A stretch of DNA of 17,582 bases, taken from JAAYZK01 sp964535025. Lineage in GTDB: Bacteria; Planctomycetota; Phycisphaerae; SM23-33; FEN-1343. The position numbers and the translations under genes were made by a program. The stretch spans positions 1-17,582 of the forward strand of contig CAZHRW010000028.1 of the NCBI GenBank assembly GCA_964535025.1. Direction: 5' to 3'. Below, in pieces: positions 6,916 to 14,457 of the stretch; position 1 is the stretch's first letter, and each line of letters begins with the position of its first letter. The notes below the pieces were generated by a model that was not told the origin of the DNA, did no database searches, and saw only the letters and a list, made by a program, of their open reading frames with translations.

Positions 6916-8106
6916 ATGGACCGGTCGGCCGAGATCCCGCGCCTCACCCCCCCGGCGGCGCCCGCGGCCGGCCGCGTCGATCTGCGCGCCCGCCTCGGCG
7001 ACACCTTGGCGAGGTTGGACGGCGACGGGCCGCTGGACATCGCCGTCAACGACCCCCAGCGCCACACCGCCACCGGGGCCGTCCTCGACGTCCTGCGCGA
7101 CCTGTCGCCCCGTAGCCGGTGGCGCGTGCTCGTGGCGACCGGGACGCACCGGTTCGACGCCGGCCGCCGGCGGGCCTTCGAGCGCCGCTTCGCCTCGGTC
7201 GCCGACCGCATCGAGGCGTTCACCTGGCACCGTTGCGACGCCGACGACCTCGTCGCCCTCGCGCCCGGCGGCCGCGGCCGGATCCACCCTTCCGTCGCGG
7301 CCGGCGGCGGGCCGCTGCTGGCGATCGGCAGCGTCGAGCCGCACTACTTCGCCGGGCTGACCGGGGCTCACAAGACCGTCACCATCGGCCTGGCCGACCA
7401 TGAGACGATCGAGGCCAATCACGCCGCGGCGCTGTCGCCGCGGGCACGGCCGTTCGCGCTGCTGGACAACCCCGTGCACACGGGGATCTGCCGCCTGCTC
7501 GCGGCGGTCGAGGCGGTGCGGCCGGTCGTGGCGGTGAATCTCCTGCAGCGCGGCCCGGGCGTCGTCGCCGTCGCGGCCGGCCGTCCGCTGGCGGCCCTCG
7601 AAGCCTTGCGCGGGGCCGCCGAGCGGGCGTTCAGCCACCGCCTCCCGGCGGCGGCCGACGCGCTGGTCCTCGAGGTGGACGGCCCGCTGGGCGAGAGCTT
7701 CTACCAGGCCGACAAGGCCATCAAGAACAGCGAGGACGCCGTGCGCGACGGCGGGCTGCTCGTTCTGGTCGCCGCGTGCGCCGACGGGGTGGGCCAGGAC
7801 CATTTCCTCGAGCTGATGCGGCAGGCGCCGACCCATGCCGAGGCGATGGCCGTCATGGCGGCCCGGGGCTACCGCCTCGGCGACCACAAGGCGGTGCGCC
7901 TCCGCCGGCTGACCGACCCGGCTGAGCGCGGCGTCCGTATCACCGTTGTGAGCGACGGTCTCGAGGAGTCGACCTGCCGCCTGCTGGGCATGACCAAGGC
8001 GGCCTCCATCGCCGACGCCCTGGCCGCCGCGGGGATCCGGCCCGGGCGGGACCTCGTCTACGCCGTCGAGGACGCGGGCAATTCGGTCGTCCGAACGGGC
8101 CCATGA
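6916..8106 (+). CDS. LarA-family (DUF2088) nickel-pincer racemase/epimerase
   Basis: Members of this family racemise or epimerise 2-hydroxyacids using a nickel-pincer (NPN) cofactor bound covalently to a Lys. The 396-residue protein shows the nucleotide-like NDPQRHTATGAVL motif, the ATGTHR motif (H78), and a stretch with H143, K153 and H169. Their spacing (10 and 16 residues) matches His174, Lys184 and His200 of Lactobacillus plantarum LarA, and H78 corresponds to its His108. It is therefore likely to be an active cofactor-binding enzyme. Substrates vary widely in the family, so lactate is not assured. No larB, larC or larE cofactor-synthesis gene is in the window. I chose the ATG at 6916 because GGAGG at 6903-6907 lies 8 bases upstream; an earlier ATG at 6871 would overlap the kinase. 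It is sandwiched between the kinase and the sigma-54 activator. Confidence 0.88.
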   Translation: MDRSAEIPRLTPPAAPAAGRVDLRARLGDTLARLDGDGPLDIAVNDPQRHTATGAVLDVLRDLSPRSRWRVLVATGTHRFDAGRRRAFERRFASVADRIEAFTWHRCDADDLVALAPGGRGRIHPSVAAGGGPLLAIGSVEPHYFAGLTGAHKTVTIGLADHETIEANHAAALSPRARPFALLDNPVHTGICRLLAAVEAVRPVVAVNLLQRGPGVVAVAAGRPLAALEALRGAAERAFSHRLPAAADALVLEVDGPLGESFYQADKAIKNSEDAVRDGGLLVLVAACADGVGQDHFLELMRQAPTHAEAMAVMAARGYRLGDHKAVRLRRLTDPAERGVRITVVSDGLEESTCRLLGMTKAASIADALAAAGIRPGRDLVYAVEDAGNSVVRTGP

Positions 8107-8141
8107 GCCCCCGCGCTGCCGTCCCTCCAGCCTCGCCGTTA

Positions 8142-8170
8142 TTGACGCCGGGCGTCGTCGGCGGTAGGGT
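8142..8170 (+). promoter_or_regulatory. Possible internal promoter before the NtrC-type regulator
   Basis: TTGACG (8142-8147), a 17-base spacer and TAGGGT (8165-8170) lie after the LarA-like stop codon. Seven bases separate the -10 element from the ATG at 8178. The same AGGGTGA could instead act as a ribosome-binding site, so this promoter is tentative. Confidence 0.35.
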
Positions 8171-8177
8171 GACGCGG

Positions 8178-9563
8178 ATGCGAGAACTGACGAACATGAC
8201 CGCCGAGATCCTCGTCGTCGACGACGAGATCAACCACGCCGAGGTGATCGCCGAGGGGCTGGGACGGCTCGGGCACCACATGACGACCGTCAACACCGGC
8301 CCCGAGGCCGTCGCCCGGATCCGGGCCCAGCACTTCGACGTGATCGTCACGGACCTGATCCTCGGCGGCGATATCGACGGGCTGGATGTCCTGCGGTGCG
8401 CTCGGCAGGATTCGCCGGGCACCGAGATCATCCTCATCACCGCCCACTCCTCCGTCGACACTTGCCGCACCGCCCTGCAGCAGGGGGCGTTCGACTACGT
8501 CGAGAAGCCCATCGACCTCGACGAGCTGCGCAACGTCGTCCAGCGGGCCGTCGAGCGGACCGCCCAGGAGCGGACCATCCACGAGCTGCGCCGCCGCCTC
8601 GACGACAAGTACGGCTTCGAGGACATCGTCGGGCAGTCGGCGGCGATGCTCAAGATCCTCGACACCATCCGGCGGGTGGCCCCCAGCGACCTGCCGGTCC
8701 TCATCCAGGGCGAGAGCGGCACCGGCAAGGAACTGCTCGCCCAGGCGCTGCACACCCACTCGCGGCGGAAGGCCAACCGGCTGGTCACCCTCAACTGCGC
8801 CGGGCTCAGCGAGAGCATCCTCGAAGATGAGCTGTTCGGCCACGTCAAGGGCGCCTTCACCGGCGCCGCCGGCGAACGGCCGGGGCGGTTCGAACACGCC
8901 GACGGCGGGACCATCTTCCTCGACGAGGTCGGCGATATGCCCATCAGCATGCAGGCCAAGCTCCTGCGGGTGCTGGAGAACGGCGAGGTCGTCCGCCTCG
9001 GGGCCAACGAGGCCGTCCACGTCAACGTGCGGCTTATCTCGGCTACCAACAAGGACCTCGGCGCGATGGTCGCCGAGAAGCGGTTCCGCGAGGACCTTTA
9101 TTTCCGCATCAAGGGCGCCCTGATCGACCTGCCGCCCCTGCGCGAGCGGCGGGAGGACATCCCGCTGCTGATCGACCATTTCCTCGCCTCGGCCGCCGAA
9201 CGGCACGGCAAGGCGGTGACGGGTCTGACGGCCGAAACCCGACGCGTGCTGGTCAATTACGACTGGCCCGGCAACGTCCGCCAGTTGCGCAACGTCATCG
9301 AGAACATGGTCGTCCTGGCGGACATGGAGGTCTCCGACAAGCTCGCCCTCGAGGACCTGCCCGACGAGATCTACGCCGCCCCCGCCGCCGAACCGGCCGG
9401 CGGGGCACTGGTCGGTATGTCCATCCAGGACGCCGAGAAGGAGCTCATCCGCAACACCCTCGCCATGGTCAACGGCAACCGCGAACAGGCCGCCAACATC
9501 CTCGGCATCGGCGAGCGGACGCTCTACCGCAAGATCAAGGAGTACGGCCTGCGGGAGCAGTAA
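8178..9563 (+). CDS. NtrC-family sigma-54-dependent response regulator
   Basis: A 461-residue activator with all three classic domains. The receiver (about 9-125) has D15 and D16 and phosphoacceptor D59 (VTDLIL), plus Lys in VEKPID. The AAA+ domain has Walker A GESGTGKE (178-185), the sigma-54-contacting GAFTGA loop (225-230), Walker B LDE (D249, E250) and the FREDLYFRI arginine-finger region. The C-terminus is a Fis-type helix-turn-helix (about 425-457, ILGIGERTLYRKI). It should open sigma-54 promoters on phosphorylation, most likely by the kinase at 6066. The frame is open from 8103, overlapping the LarA-like stop, but those residues are Pro/Ala-rich and not receiver-like. The ATG at 8178 has GGTGA 5 bases upstream; 8196 is the alternative. 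I found no convincing -24/-12 target near a gene start in the window. Confidence 0.95.
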   Translation: MRELTNMTAEILVVDDEINHAEVIAEGLGRLGHHMTTVNTGPEAVARIRAQHFDVIVTDLILGGDIDGLDVLRCARQDSPGTEIILITAHSSVDTCRTALQQGAFDYVEKPIDLDELRNVVQRAVERTAQERTIHELRRRLDDKYGFEDIVGQSAAMLKILDTIRRVAPSDLPVLIQGESGTGKELLAQALHTHSRRKANRLVTLNCAGLSESILEDELFGHVKGAFTGAAGERPGRFEHADGGTIFLDEVGDMPISMQAKLLRVLENGEVVRLGANEAVHVNVRLISATNKDLGAMVAEKRFREDLYFRIKGALIDLPPLRERREDIPLLIDHFLASAAERHGKAVTGLTAETRRVLVNYDWPGNVRQLRNVIENMVVLADMEVSDKLALEDLPDEIYAAPAAEPAGGALVGMSIQDAEKELIRNTLAMVNGNREQAANILGIGERTLYRKIKEYGLREQ

Positions 9564-9573
9564 GCGGCCGTGC

Positions 9574-10143
9574 TCACTCCGCTTGCGGCCCCAGCGTGTG
9601 CACATCGATGCACCGCATCCCCGCGGCGGCGGCGGCCTGGAAACCGGGGACGGAATCCTCGTAGACGACGCACGCTTCCGGCGCGACGCCCAGGCGGCGG
9701 GCGGCTTCGAGGAAGATGTCCGCCGCCGGCTTGGGATGGGCGACGTCCTCGGCGCAGACCAGCGCGTCGAACCAGTCGGCCATCCCCAGCTGCCCGAGCG
9801 TCTTGACGGCGATCCACCGCTCGGAGCCGGTGGCGACGGCCATCGGCAGCTTGCCCCGATGGGCCCGGACGATCGGCAGGACCGCCGGGTGCGGGCGGAC
9901 GGCCGCCAGGTGGGCCAGGTAGGCGCGCTCCTTCTCGTGAGCGACGGCGGCGCCGTCGGCGTCAACGCCTGCCTCGGAAAGCAGTTGCGCGGCGATGGTC
10001 GTGGTGGGCACGCCGCCGAGGGCGTAGAACCGCGCCTCGCCGAAGTCGATCCCGTAGCGGCGCATCGTGTCCCGCCAGGCGAGGTAGTGCAGGCCCATCG
10101 TGTCGGCCAGCGTACCGTCGCAGTCGAAAATCAATGCTTTCAT
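9574..10143 (-). CDS. HAD-superfamily phosphatase, beta-phosphoglucomutase-like
   Basis: A 189-residue HAD hydrolase of subfamily IA. Motif I is FDCDGTLADT, with nucleophile D7 and acid/base D9. Motif II is VATGS (T105), motif III Lys is K138 in HPKPAADIF, and motif IV is E162-D163 in VYEDSVPGF. The small helical cap between motifs I and II resembles beta-phosphoglucomutase and YqaB-type sugar phosphatases. A sugar phosphate is the likely substrate, but it could be a mutase or a phosphatase. I chose the ATG at 10143 because the protein should begin MKALIFD; the longer frame from 10173 adds unrelated residues. It converges on the sigma-54 regulator with an 10-bp gap and is divergent from the aldolase gene. 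No Shine-Dalgarno sequence precedes the start. Confidence 0.92.
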   Translation of the reverse strand: MKALIFDCDGTLADTMGLHYLAWRDTMRRYGIDFGEARFYALGGVPTTTIAAQLLSEAGVDADGAAVAHEKERAYLAHLAAVRPHPAVLPIVRAHRGKLPMAVATGSERWIAVKTLGQLGMADWFDALVCAEDVAHPKPAADIFLEAARRLGVAPEACVVYEDSVPGFQAAAAAGMRCIDVHTLGPQAE

Positions 10144-10149
10144 GGGCCC

Positions 10150-10201
10150 ATCATCGCATTTTCGCCTCGCCATGGAAAGCCCCGGCCCCAGCGGGTACAG
10201 T
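10150..10201. promoter_or_regulatory. Back-to-back promoters of the HAD and aldolase genes
   Basis: Rightwards, TGGAAA (10173-10178), 17 bases, TACAGT (10196-10201), then 7 bases to the aldolase ATG. Leftwards, the same six bases read TTTCCA, followed by 17 bases, GATGAT (10155-10150) and 6 bases to the HAD ATG. Each hexamer matches the consensus at about 4 of 6 positions. Neither gene has a Shine-Dalgarno sequence at normal distance, so both mRNAs may be leaderless. Both starts carry the same flank, GGGCCCATGA. The match is moderate, so treat this as a hypothesis. Confidence 0.4.
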
Positions 10202-10208
10202 AGGGCCC

Positions 10209-10838
10209 ATGAGTATCCGCCGCGAACACGTCGAGTCGTTCGTCCGCGCCTGCCGCCGGGTCGCCGAGGCGGGGCTGGTCCGCTGCTCCAGCGGGAACCT
10301 CTCGTGGCGGGCGGGCGACGGGCTGATGCTGATCTCGGCCAGCCGATCGTGGCTGGCGACGCTCACCGACGAACAGGTCACCACCTGCCGGATCGCCGAC
10401 GGCGGCCGTGCCGACGGGCCGCGACCGTCGGTGGAGACGGCCTTCCACGCCGGTATCCTGCGGCGGCGGCCGGAGATAGCCGTTGTGCTGCACTTCCAGA
10501 CGCCCTTCGCCACGACGCTGGCGTGCGGCGGCGCCGACGAGGTGACCTACGATGTGCTGCCCGAGATCCCCGTGTACATCGGCCCCATCGGACACGTCCC
10601 CTATTTGCCGCCCGGCTCACCGGAACTGGCCGAGGCGGTCATCGACGCGATGGCCTCGCACGACCTGGTCATGATGGCCAACCACGGGCAGGTCGTCGCG
10701 GGCACCAGTTACGACGACGTCATCCAGAAGGCGAGCTTCTTCGAGCTGGCCTGCGAGATCATCGTCCGCGGCGGCGACCGCGTGCGGCCGCTGGCGCCGC
10801 AGGAGGCCGAGCGGCTCAGGCGGATCGCCAAGGCATGA
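10209..10838 (+). CDS. Class II aldolase/adducin-family protein
   Basis: A 209-residue protein with the fold of L-fuculose-1-phosphate aldolase and L-ribulose-5-phosphate 4-epimerase, which cleave or epimerise sugar phosphates with a Zn ion. It has the substrate phosphate loop (CSSGNLSWR), the catalytic Glu E76 in PSVETAFHAGIL, and the third metal His H159 in MANHGQVVAG. The usual HxH metal pair is H95-F-Q97 (VVLHFQTPFAT), with Gln in place of the second His. The enzyme may bind metal differently or have a changed activity. The frame is open from 10134, but residues before MSIRREH do not look like the family, and a -10 element sits 7 bases before 10209. It lies 38 bp upstream of the sulfatase, probably in the same operon, and divergent from a HAD sugar-phosphatase. 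Confidence 0.88.
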   Translation: MSIRREHVESFVRACRRVAEAGLVRCSSGNLSWRAGDGLMLISASRSWLATLTDEQVTTCRIADGGRADGPRPSVETAFHAGILRRRPEIAVVLHFQTPFATTLACGGADEVTYDVLPEIPVYIGPIGHVPYLPPGSPELAEAVIDAMASHDLVMMANHGQVVAGTSYDDVIQKASFFELACEIIVRGGDRVRPLAPQEAERLRRIAKA

Positions 10839-10841
10839 GTA

Positions 10842-10862
10842 ACCCCCGCTCCCGCCGGGGGT
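10842..10862 (+). promoter_or_regulatory. Hairpin between aldolase and sulfatase genes
   Basis: ACCCCCG (10842-10848) pairs with CGGGGGT (10856-10862) across a 7-base loop. It starts 3 bases after the aldolase stop and ends 2 bases before the sulfatase ribosome-binding site (GGGAG, 10865-10869). It has no T-run, so differential expression or mRNA stability within the operon is more likely than termination. Confidence 0.4.
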
Positions 10863-10876
10863 AAGGGAGAATCACG

Positions 10877-12400
10877 ATGAGCGCCGGCCGTCCCAACCTC
10901 CTGCTGATCACCTCCGACCAGCAGCACTACTCGACCCTCGGCGTCGTCAACGACCGCATCCGCACGCCCGCCCTCGACCGGCTCTGCGGCGAGGGGACCC
11001 GCTTCGAGCGGGCCTACTGCCCCAACCCCACCTGCACGCCGACGCGGGCGACGATCCTCACCGGGATGATGCCCTCCGAGCACGGGGCGTGGTCGCTGGG
11101 CACGAAACTCCTCGAGGACGTGCCGGTGGTCGGCGACATGCTAAGTGCCGTTGGCTACGCGACTTCGCTCGTCGGCAAGGCCCACTTCCAACCACTGGCC
11201 AGCCGCGAGGGCTACGAATCGATCGAGTGCCAGCCGATCCTGCGGGACCTGGACTTCTGGCGGGAGTTCCACGGCCCCTGGTACGGCTTCGAGCACGTCG
11301 AGACCGCCCGGATGCACGGCTGCGAGTCGCACGTCGGCCAGCACTACGCGATCTGGATGGAGGAGCAGGGCTTTGGCGACTGGCGGGACTATTTCGAGGA
11401 CTGGCCGCCGAATCCCGAGAAAAGACAACGACTTAGAGCCAATATGACCTGGGCGATCCCCGAGCGCTTCCACTACTCGACCTGGACCGGCGAGCGGACC
11501 GTCGCGCGGATCGAGCAGGCTGTCGCCGAAAACCGTCCCTTTTTCATCTGGTCGAGCTTCCACGACCCGCACCCGCCGTACGTCGTGCCCGAGCCGTGGG
11601 CGTCGATGTACGACCCGGCCGAGATGCGACCCGGCCGCCTCGCCGAGGGCGAACACGACGCCAACGCGCCGCACTTCGCCAAAACGCAGCGCGACGACGC
11701 GGCCTGGTGGGAGTCGGTCCGGCAGGGCGAGGCTATCCACGGCGGCCACAGTCACTTACATGATGAGGACTGGCTGCGGCGGGCCATGGCGACCTACTAC
11801 GGAATGGTCAGTTTCATGGACCGCCAGATCGGCCGGATCCTCGATGCGCTCGATCGGACCGGCCAGGCCGACAACACGCTGGTCGTCTTCACGACCGATC
11901 ACGGCCACTTCCTCGGCCAGCACGGGCTGATCGCCAAGGCGATCCATCATTACGAGGACCTGCTGCGCATCCCCCTGATCGTCCGCTGCCCCGACCGCCG
12001 GGCGGCCGGACGGGTGTCGGCGGGGCTGCAGAACCTCGTGGACCTCGCTCCAACCTTCCTCGCCGCAGCAGGTTGCGAGATTCCACTCCACATGACCGGC
12101 GTCAACCAGCTCGACTGCTGGCAGGGCGGCCCGTCGCCGCGGCGGTGGTCGATCACGGAGAACCATCACGGCACGGCCTGTTTCCACATGCGGTCGTTCG
12201 TGACCGAGCGCTACAAGATCACCGTCTACCGCGACGGTGATGACGGGGAGCTGTTCGACCTGCGCGACGACCCGCTGGAGGTTCACAATCTCTGGCACGC
12301 CCCCGAGGCGGCTTCGCTTAAGTCTACAATGTTACACGAGTTCCTGCAGGCGACCCTGCAGGCCGAACCCATCCGCATGCCCCGTATCAGCGGGGCGTGA
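10877..12400 (+). CDS. Type I (formylglycine) sulfatase, apparently cytoplasmic
   Basis: A 507-residue alkaline-phosphatase-superfamily sulfatase. The maturation signature CTPTRATILTG has C53 as the residue converted to formylglycine and R57 following. Metal ligands include D14 in LITSDQQ and D341-H342 in TTDHGHFLGQHG. It hydrolyses a sulfate ester, but the substrate cannot be read from the sequence; relatives act on phosphonate esters, choline sulfate or sugars. There is no signal peptide: the N-terminus goes straight to the first core strand (RPNLLLITSD), so unlike most polysaccharide sulfatases it should act inside the cell. No formylglycine-generating enzyme gene is in the window. GGGAG lies 7 bases before the ATG. 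Co-transcription with the aldolase suggests intracellular breakdown of a small sulfated sugar derivative (inference). The 3' end overlaps the convergent gene by 14 bp. Confidence 0.92.
   Translation: MSAGRPNLLLITSDQQHYSTLGVVNDRIRTPALDRLCGEGTRFERAYCPNPTCTPTRATILTGMMPSEHGAWSLGTKLLEDVPVVGDMLSAVGYATSLVGKAHFQPLASREGYESIECQPILRDLDFWREFHGPWYGFEHVETARMHGCESHVGQHYAIWMEEQGFGDWRDYFEDWPPNPEKRQRLRANMTWAIPERFHYSTWTGERTVARIEQAVAENRPFFIWSSFHDPHPPYVVPEPWASMYDPAEMRPGRLAEGEHDANAPHFAKTQRDDAAWWESVRQGEAIHGGHSHLHDEDWLRRAMATYYGMVSFMDRQIGRILDALDRTGQADNTLVVFTTDHGHFLGQHGLIAKAIHHYEDLLRIPLIVRCPDRRAAGRVSAGLQNLVDLAPTFLAAAGCEIPLHMTGVNQLDCWQGGPSPRRWSITENHHGTACFHMRSFVTERYKITVYRDGDDGELFDLRDDPLEVHNLWHAPEAASLKSTMLHEFLQATLQAEPIRMPRISGA
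12376..12399. terminator. Hairpin over the convergent gene ends
   Basis: CATGCCCCG (12376-12384) pairs with CGGGGCGTG (12391-12399), with one G-T pair, around a 6-base loop. It covers the last codons of the sulfatase and the stop of the opposite gene. It lacks T-runs on either side, so bidirectional termination is only a possibility. Confidence 0.35.
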
Positions 12401-13148
12401 GGGTCGCGATGGCCCGCCGTGCCCGCGGGGGCGCGAGGAACAGCCCCGGCGTGGTGGCGAGCGTTTCGGCCAGGTGCAGCATCGAGAGGACCCCGTGGCC
12501 GAAGTAGGTCCGGCGGGCCGCCGCGAAGGTCGTCCCGGAGGCGTAGAAGTCGGCCATGAGGATCCGGTCCTGGAACTCGTACAGGAAGCAGGGGTTAGCT
12601 TCAAACGCCCGCTGGGCCGACAGCGGCATCCGCCCGAGCAGCTCGGTGAGCACCTCGGTGTCGGGGTTGAACATCTCGGTGATGCCGAGGGCCTCCGTGC
12701 GGAGCGACGGGACCAGCCGTCCGTGGGCCACGAAGGGGTCTCCAAAGCCGATCAACCACGCAAACCCTGGCTGCATATGGCGTTGCGTGATGTACTGCAG
12801 CCAGACGATTCCCGCGTCACGGTAACGGGCGCCCAGGGCCTGGAGGATCTCCACGGGGCTGTCGCGGAAGGTTCGCGTCCGCGCCAGCAGTGCCGCGGCA
12901 CACCGCCGCTGGGCCTCGGGCAGGGGCTCGAAGCCCGATGCCTCGAACTGCGGCGCGAGCATGCCCACGGCGGTCGAAATGGGTTTCGTCGAGTAATAGT
13001 AGTTCATCGTGATCCCCAACGTCACCAGGACGCCGACCCCCAGCAGTGCGAGTAAGTCTTGGTGAAGAAACAACATAAAGCAACTGCCGCCCGTCAGCGC
13101 CCCCAGGATGACACACAAGGCCAGGCGCCTCAGGATCGATGATCGCAT
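12387..13148 (-). CDS. Unrecognised protein with two N-terminal membrane segments
   Basis: I do not recognise this family. From the ATG at 13148 it is 253 residues. Two hydrophobic segments (about 8-28 and 31-50) form a hairpin-like anchor, followed by a soluble domain of about 200 residues rich in aromatic residues (GIVWLQYITQRHMQPGFAW, RTYFGHGVLSMLHL). Both termini of the membrane hairpin should be cytoplasmic if R7 and R8 follow the positive-inside rule. GGAGGG lies about 10 bases upstream of this ATG, and the alternative ATG at 13166 has no such site. It is transcribed in the same direction as ald, 147 bp downstream of it, and overlaps the sulfatase end by 14 bp. The codon usage resembles the neighbours, so it looks like a real resident gene. 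Confidence 0.8.
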   Translation of the reverse strand: MRSSILRRLALCVILGALTGGSCFMLFLHQDLLALLGVGVLVTLGITMNYYYSTKPISTAVGMLAPQFEASGFEPLPEAQRRCAAALLARTRTFRDSPVEILQALGARYRDAGIVWLQYITQRHMQPGFAWLIGFGDPFVAHGRLVPSLRTEALGITEMFNPDTEVLTELLGRMPLSAQRAFEANPCFLYEFQDRILMADFYASGTTFAAARRTYFGHGVLSMLHLAETLATTPGLFLAPPRARRAIATLTPR

Positions 13149-13205
13149 CGCAGGTCCGCCCTCCAATGCATTGTTGGGCGGAAGTGGTTCGACCGCCGAG
13201 ATAAC

Positions 13206-13221
13206 GCCGTCGCCCGACGGC
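13206..13221. repeat. Small palindrome in the ald downstream spacer
   Basis: GCCGTC (13206-13211) and GACGGC (13216-13221) form a perfect 6-bp stem with loop GCCC. The surrounding 147-bp spacer is GC-rich with several overlapping complementary stretches. I see no T-run or clear promoter in it. Confidence 0.35.
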
Positions 13222-13295
13222 CGAAAGGACCGCCGGCGCGGCCGCTAACCGGCAGAACCACCCCAGCCCGACCGGCGGAGGGCCCCGGCGGACCG

Positions 13296-14414
13296 TCAGT
13301 CCTTCAGCAGATCAGCCAGGGGCGTCAGCGGCAGGTCGAAGGCCTCGGCGACGGGGGCGCAGGTGCAGTGGCCGTCGTAAGTGTTTACGCCACGTGCTAT
13401 TGCGGGCGACCGCCGGCAGGCGCCGCCCAGGCCCCCCTCGGCGAGGAGCAGCCCGTAGGGCAGCGTCGTGCTCGTCAGCGCCTGCGTCGACGACCGCGCG
13501 ACGGCCCCCGGCATGTTCGAGACGGCGTAGTGGACGATGCCGTCGACGACGTAGACCGGATCGTCGTGCGTGGTCGGCCGGGTGGTCTCGAAGCAGCCGC
13601 CCTGGTCGACCGCGACATCCACCAGCACCGCCCCCGGCCGCATCCGCCGCAGGTGCTCGCGGCGGATCAGCCTTGGCGCCCTGCCGCCGTGACGCAGGAC
13701 GGCTCCGATGATAACATCACTGTTGGCAACCACTTGCTCGATGTTCGCCTCCGTGGAATACAGCGTCGTGATCCGCATGGCGAACAGGTCGTCGAGGTAG
13801 GCCAGCCGGTCGGGGTCGACATCCACCACCGTCACGGCCGCCCCCATCCCCATGGCGACCTTGCAGGCGTTGGTGCCGACGATACCGGCGCCGAGGATGG
13901 CCACGTTCCCCCGCGGGATGCCCGGCGCGCCGCCCAGGAGGATGCCGCGGCCGCCGAAGGGCTTTTCGAGGTACTTGGCGCCCTCGTGGACGGCCAGGCG
14001 GCCGGCGATCTCGCTCATGGGCGTCAGGCAGGGCAGACGGCCGTCGTCGGTCTCGATCGTCTCGTAGCCGACGGCGGCGATCCTGCGGGCGAGCAACTGG
14101 TCGGTCACGGTCCGATCGGCCGCTAAGTGAAGGTAAGCAAAGAGGATCTGGCCTTCCCGCAGGAGGGCGAACTCCTCGGCCTGCGGTTCCTTGACCTTGA
14201 CGATCATCTCCGAGCTCGTCAGCAGCCGCTCGCGGTCGGTCTCGATCGCCGCCCCGGCGTCGCGGTAGGCCTCGTCGGTGTACCCGGCGGCGGCGCCGGC
14301 GCCGGCCTGGATTGTAACCGTATGTCCTTGCTTTACATATGCACGTACGTCCGACGGGGTCATCCCGACGCGGTATTCGTGCGACTTGATCTCGGTGGGC
14401 ACGCCGATCCTCAT
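13296..14414 (-). CDS. ald: Alanine dehydrogenase
   Basis: Converts L-alanine and NAD+ to pyruvate, ammonium and NADH, usually as a hexamer. The 372-residue length and residue numbering match characterised Ald proteins: R15 and K75 (substrate binding, VKVKEP), H96 (catalytic, YLHLAAD) and D270 (catalytic, VDVAVDQGG). The Rossmann NAD site is GAGIVG (175-180) with D198 closing the second strand, the mark of NAD rather than NADP preference. The C-terminal substrate segment HYAVSNMPGAVARSST is intact. AGGAG lies about 6 bases before the ATG at 14414. It has its own promoter and lies 97 bp downstream of the CocE-type gene on the same strand. Confidence 0.97.
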   Translation of the reverse strand: MRIGVPTEIKSHEYRVGMTPSDVRAYVKQGHTVTIQAGAGAAAGYTDEAYRDAGAAIETDRERLLTSSEMIVKVKEPQAEEFALLREGQILFAYLHLAADRTVTDQLLARRIAAVGYETIETDDGRLPCLTPMSEIAGRLAVHEGAKYLEKPFGGRGILLGGAPGIPRGNVAILGAGIVGTNACKVAMGMGAAVTVVDVDPDRLAYLDDLFAMRITTLYSTEANIEQVVANSDVIIGAVLRHGGRAPRLIRREHLRRMRPGAVLVDVAVDQGGCFETTRPTTHDDPVYVVDGIVHYAVSNMPGAVARSSTQALTSTTLPYGLLLAEGGLGGACRRSPAIARGVNTYDGHCTCAPVAEAFDLPLTPLADLLKD

Positions 14415-14457
14415 GGAGGGCTCCTGTGCGGTGTCGAATCTCGTTGTTTTCCGGCCA

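Noticed and set aside
8139..9965. A 608-residue minus-strand frame across the NtrC-type regulator and HAD gene
   Set aside because: It is antisense to a clear regulator and out of frame with a clear HAD protein; no recognisable motif.
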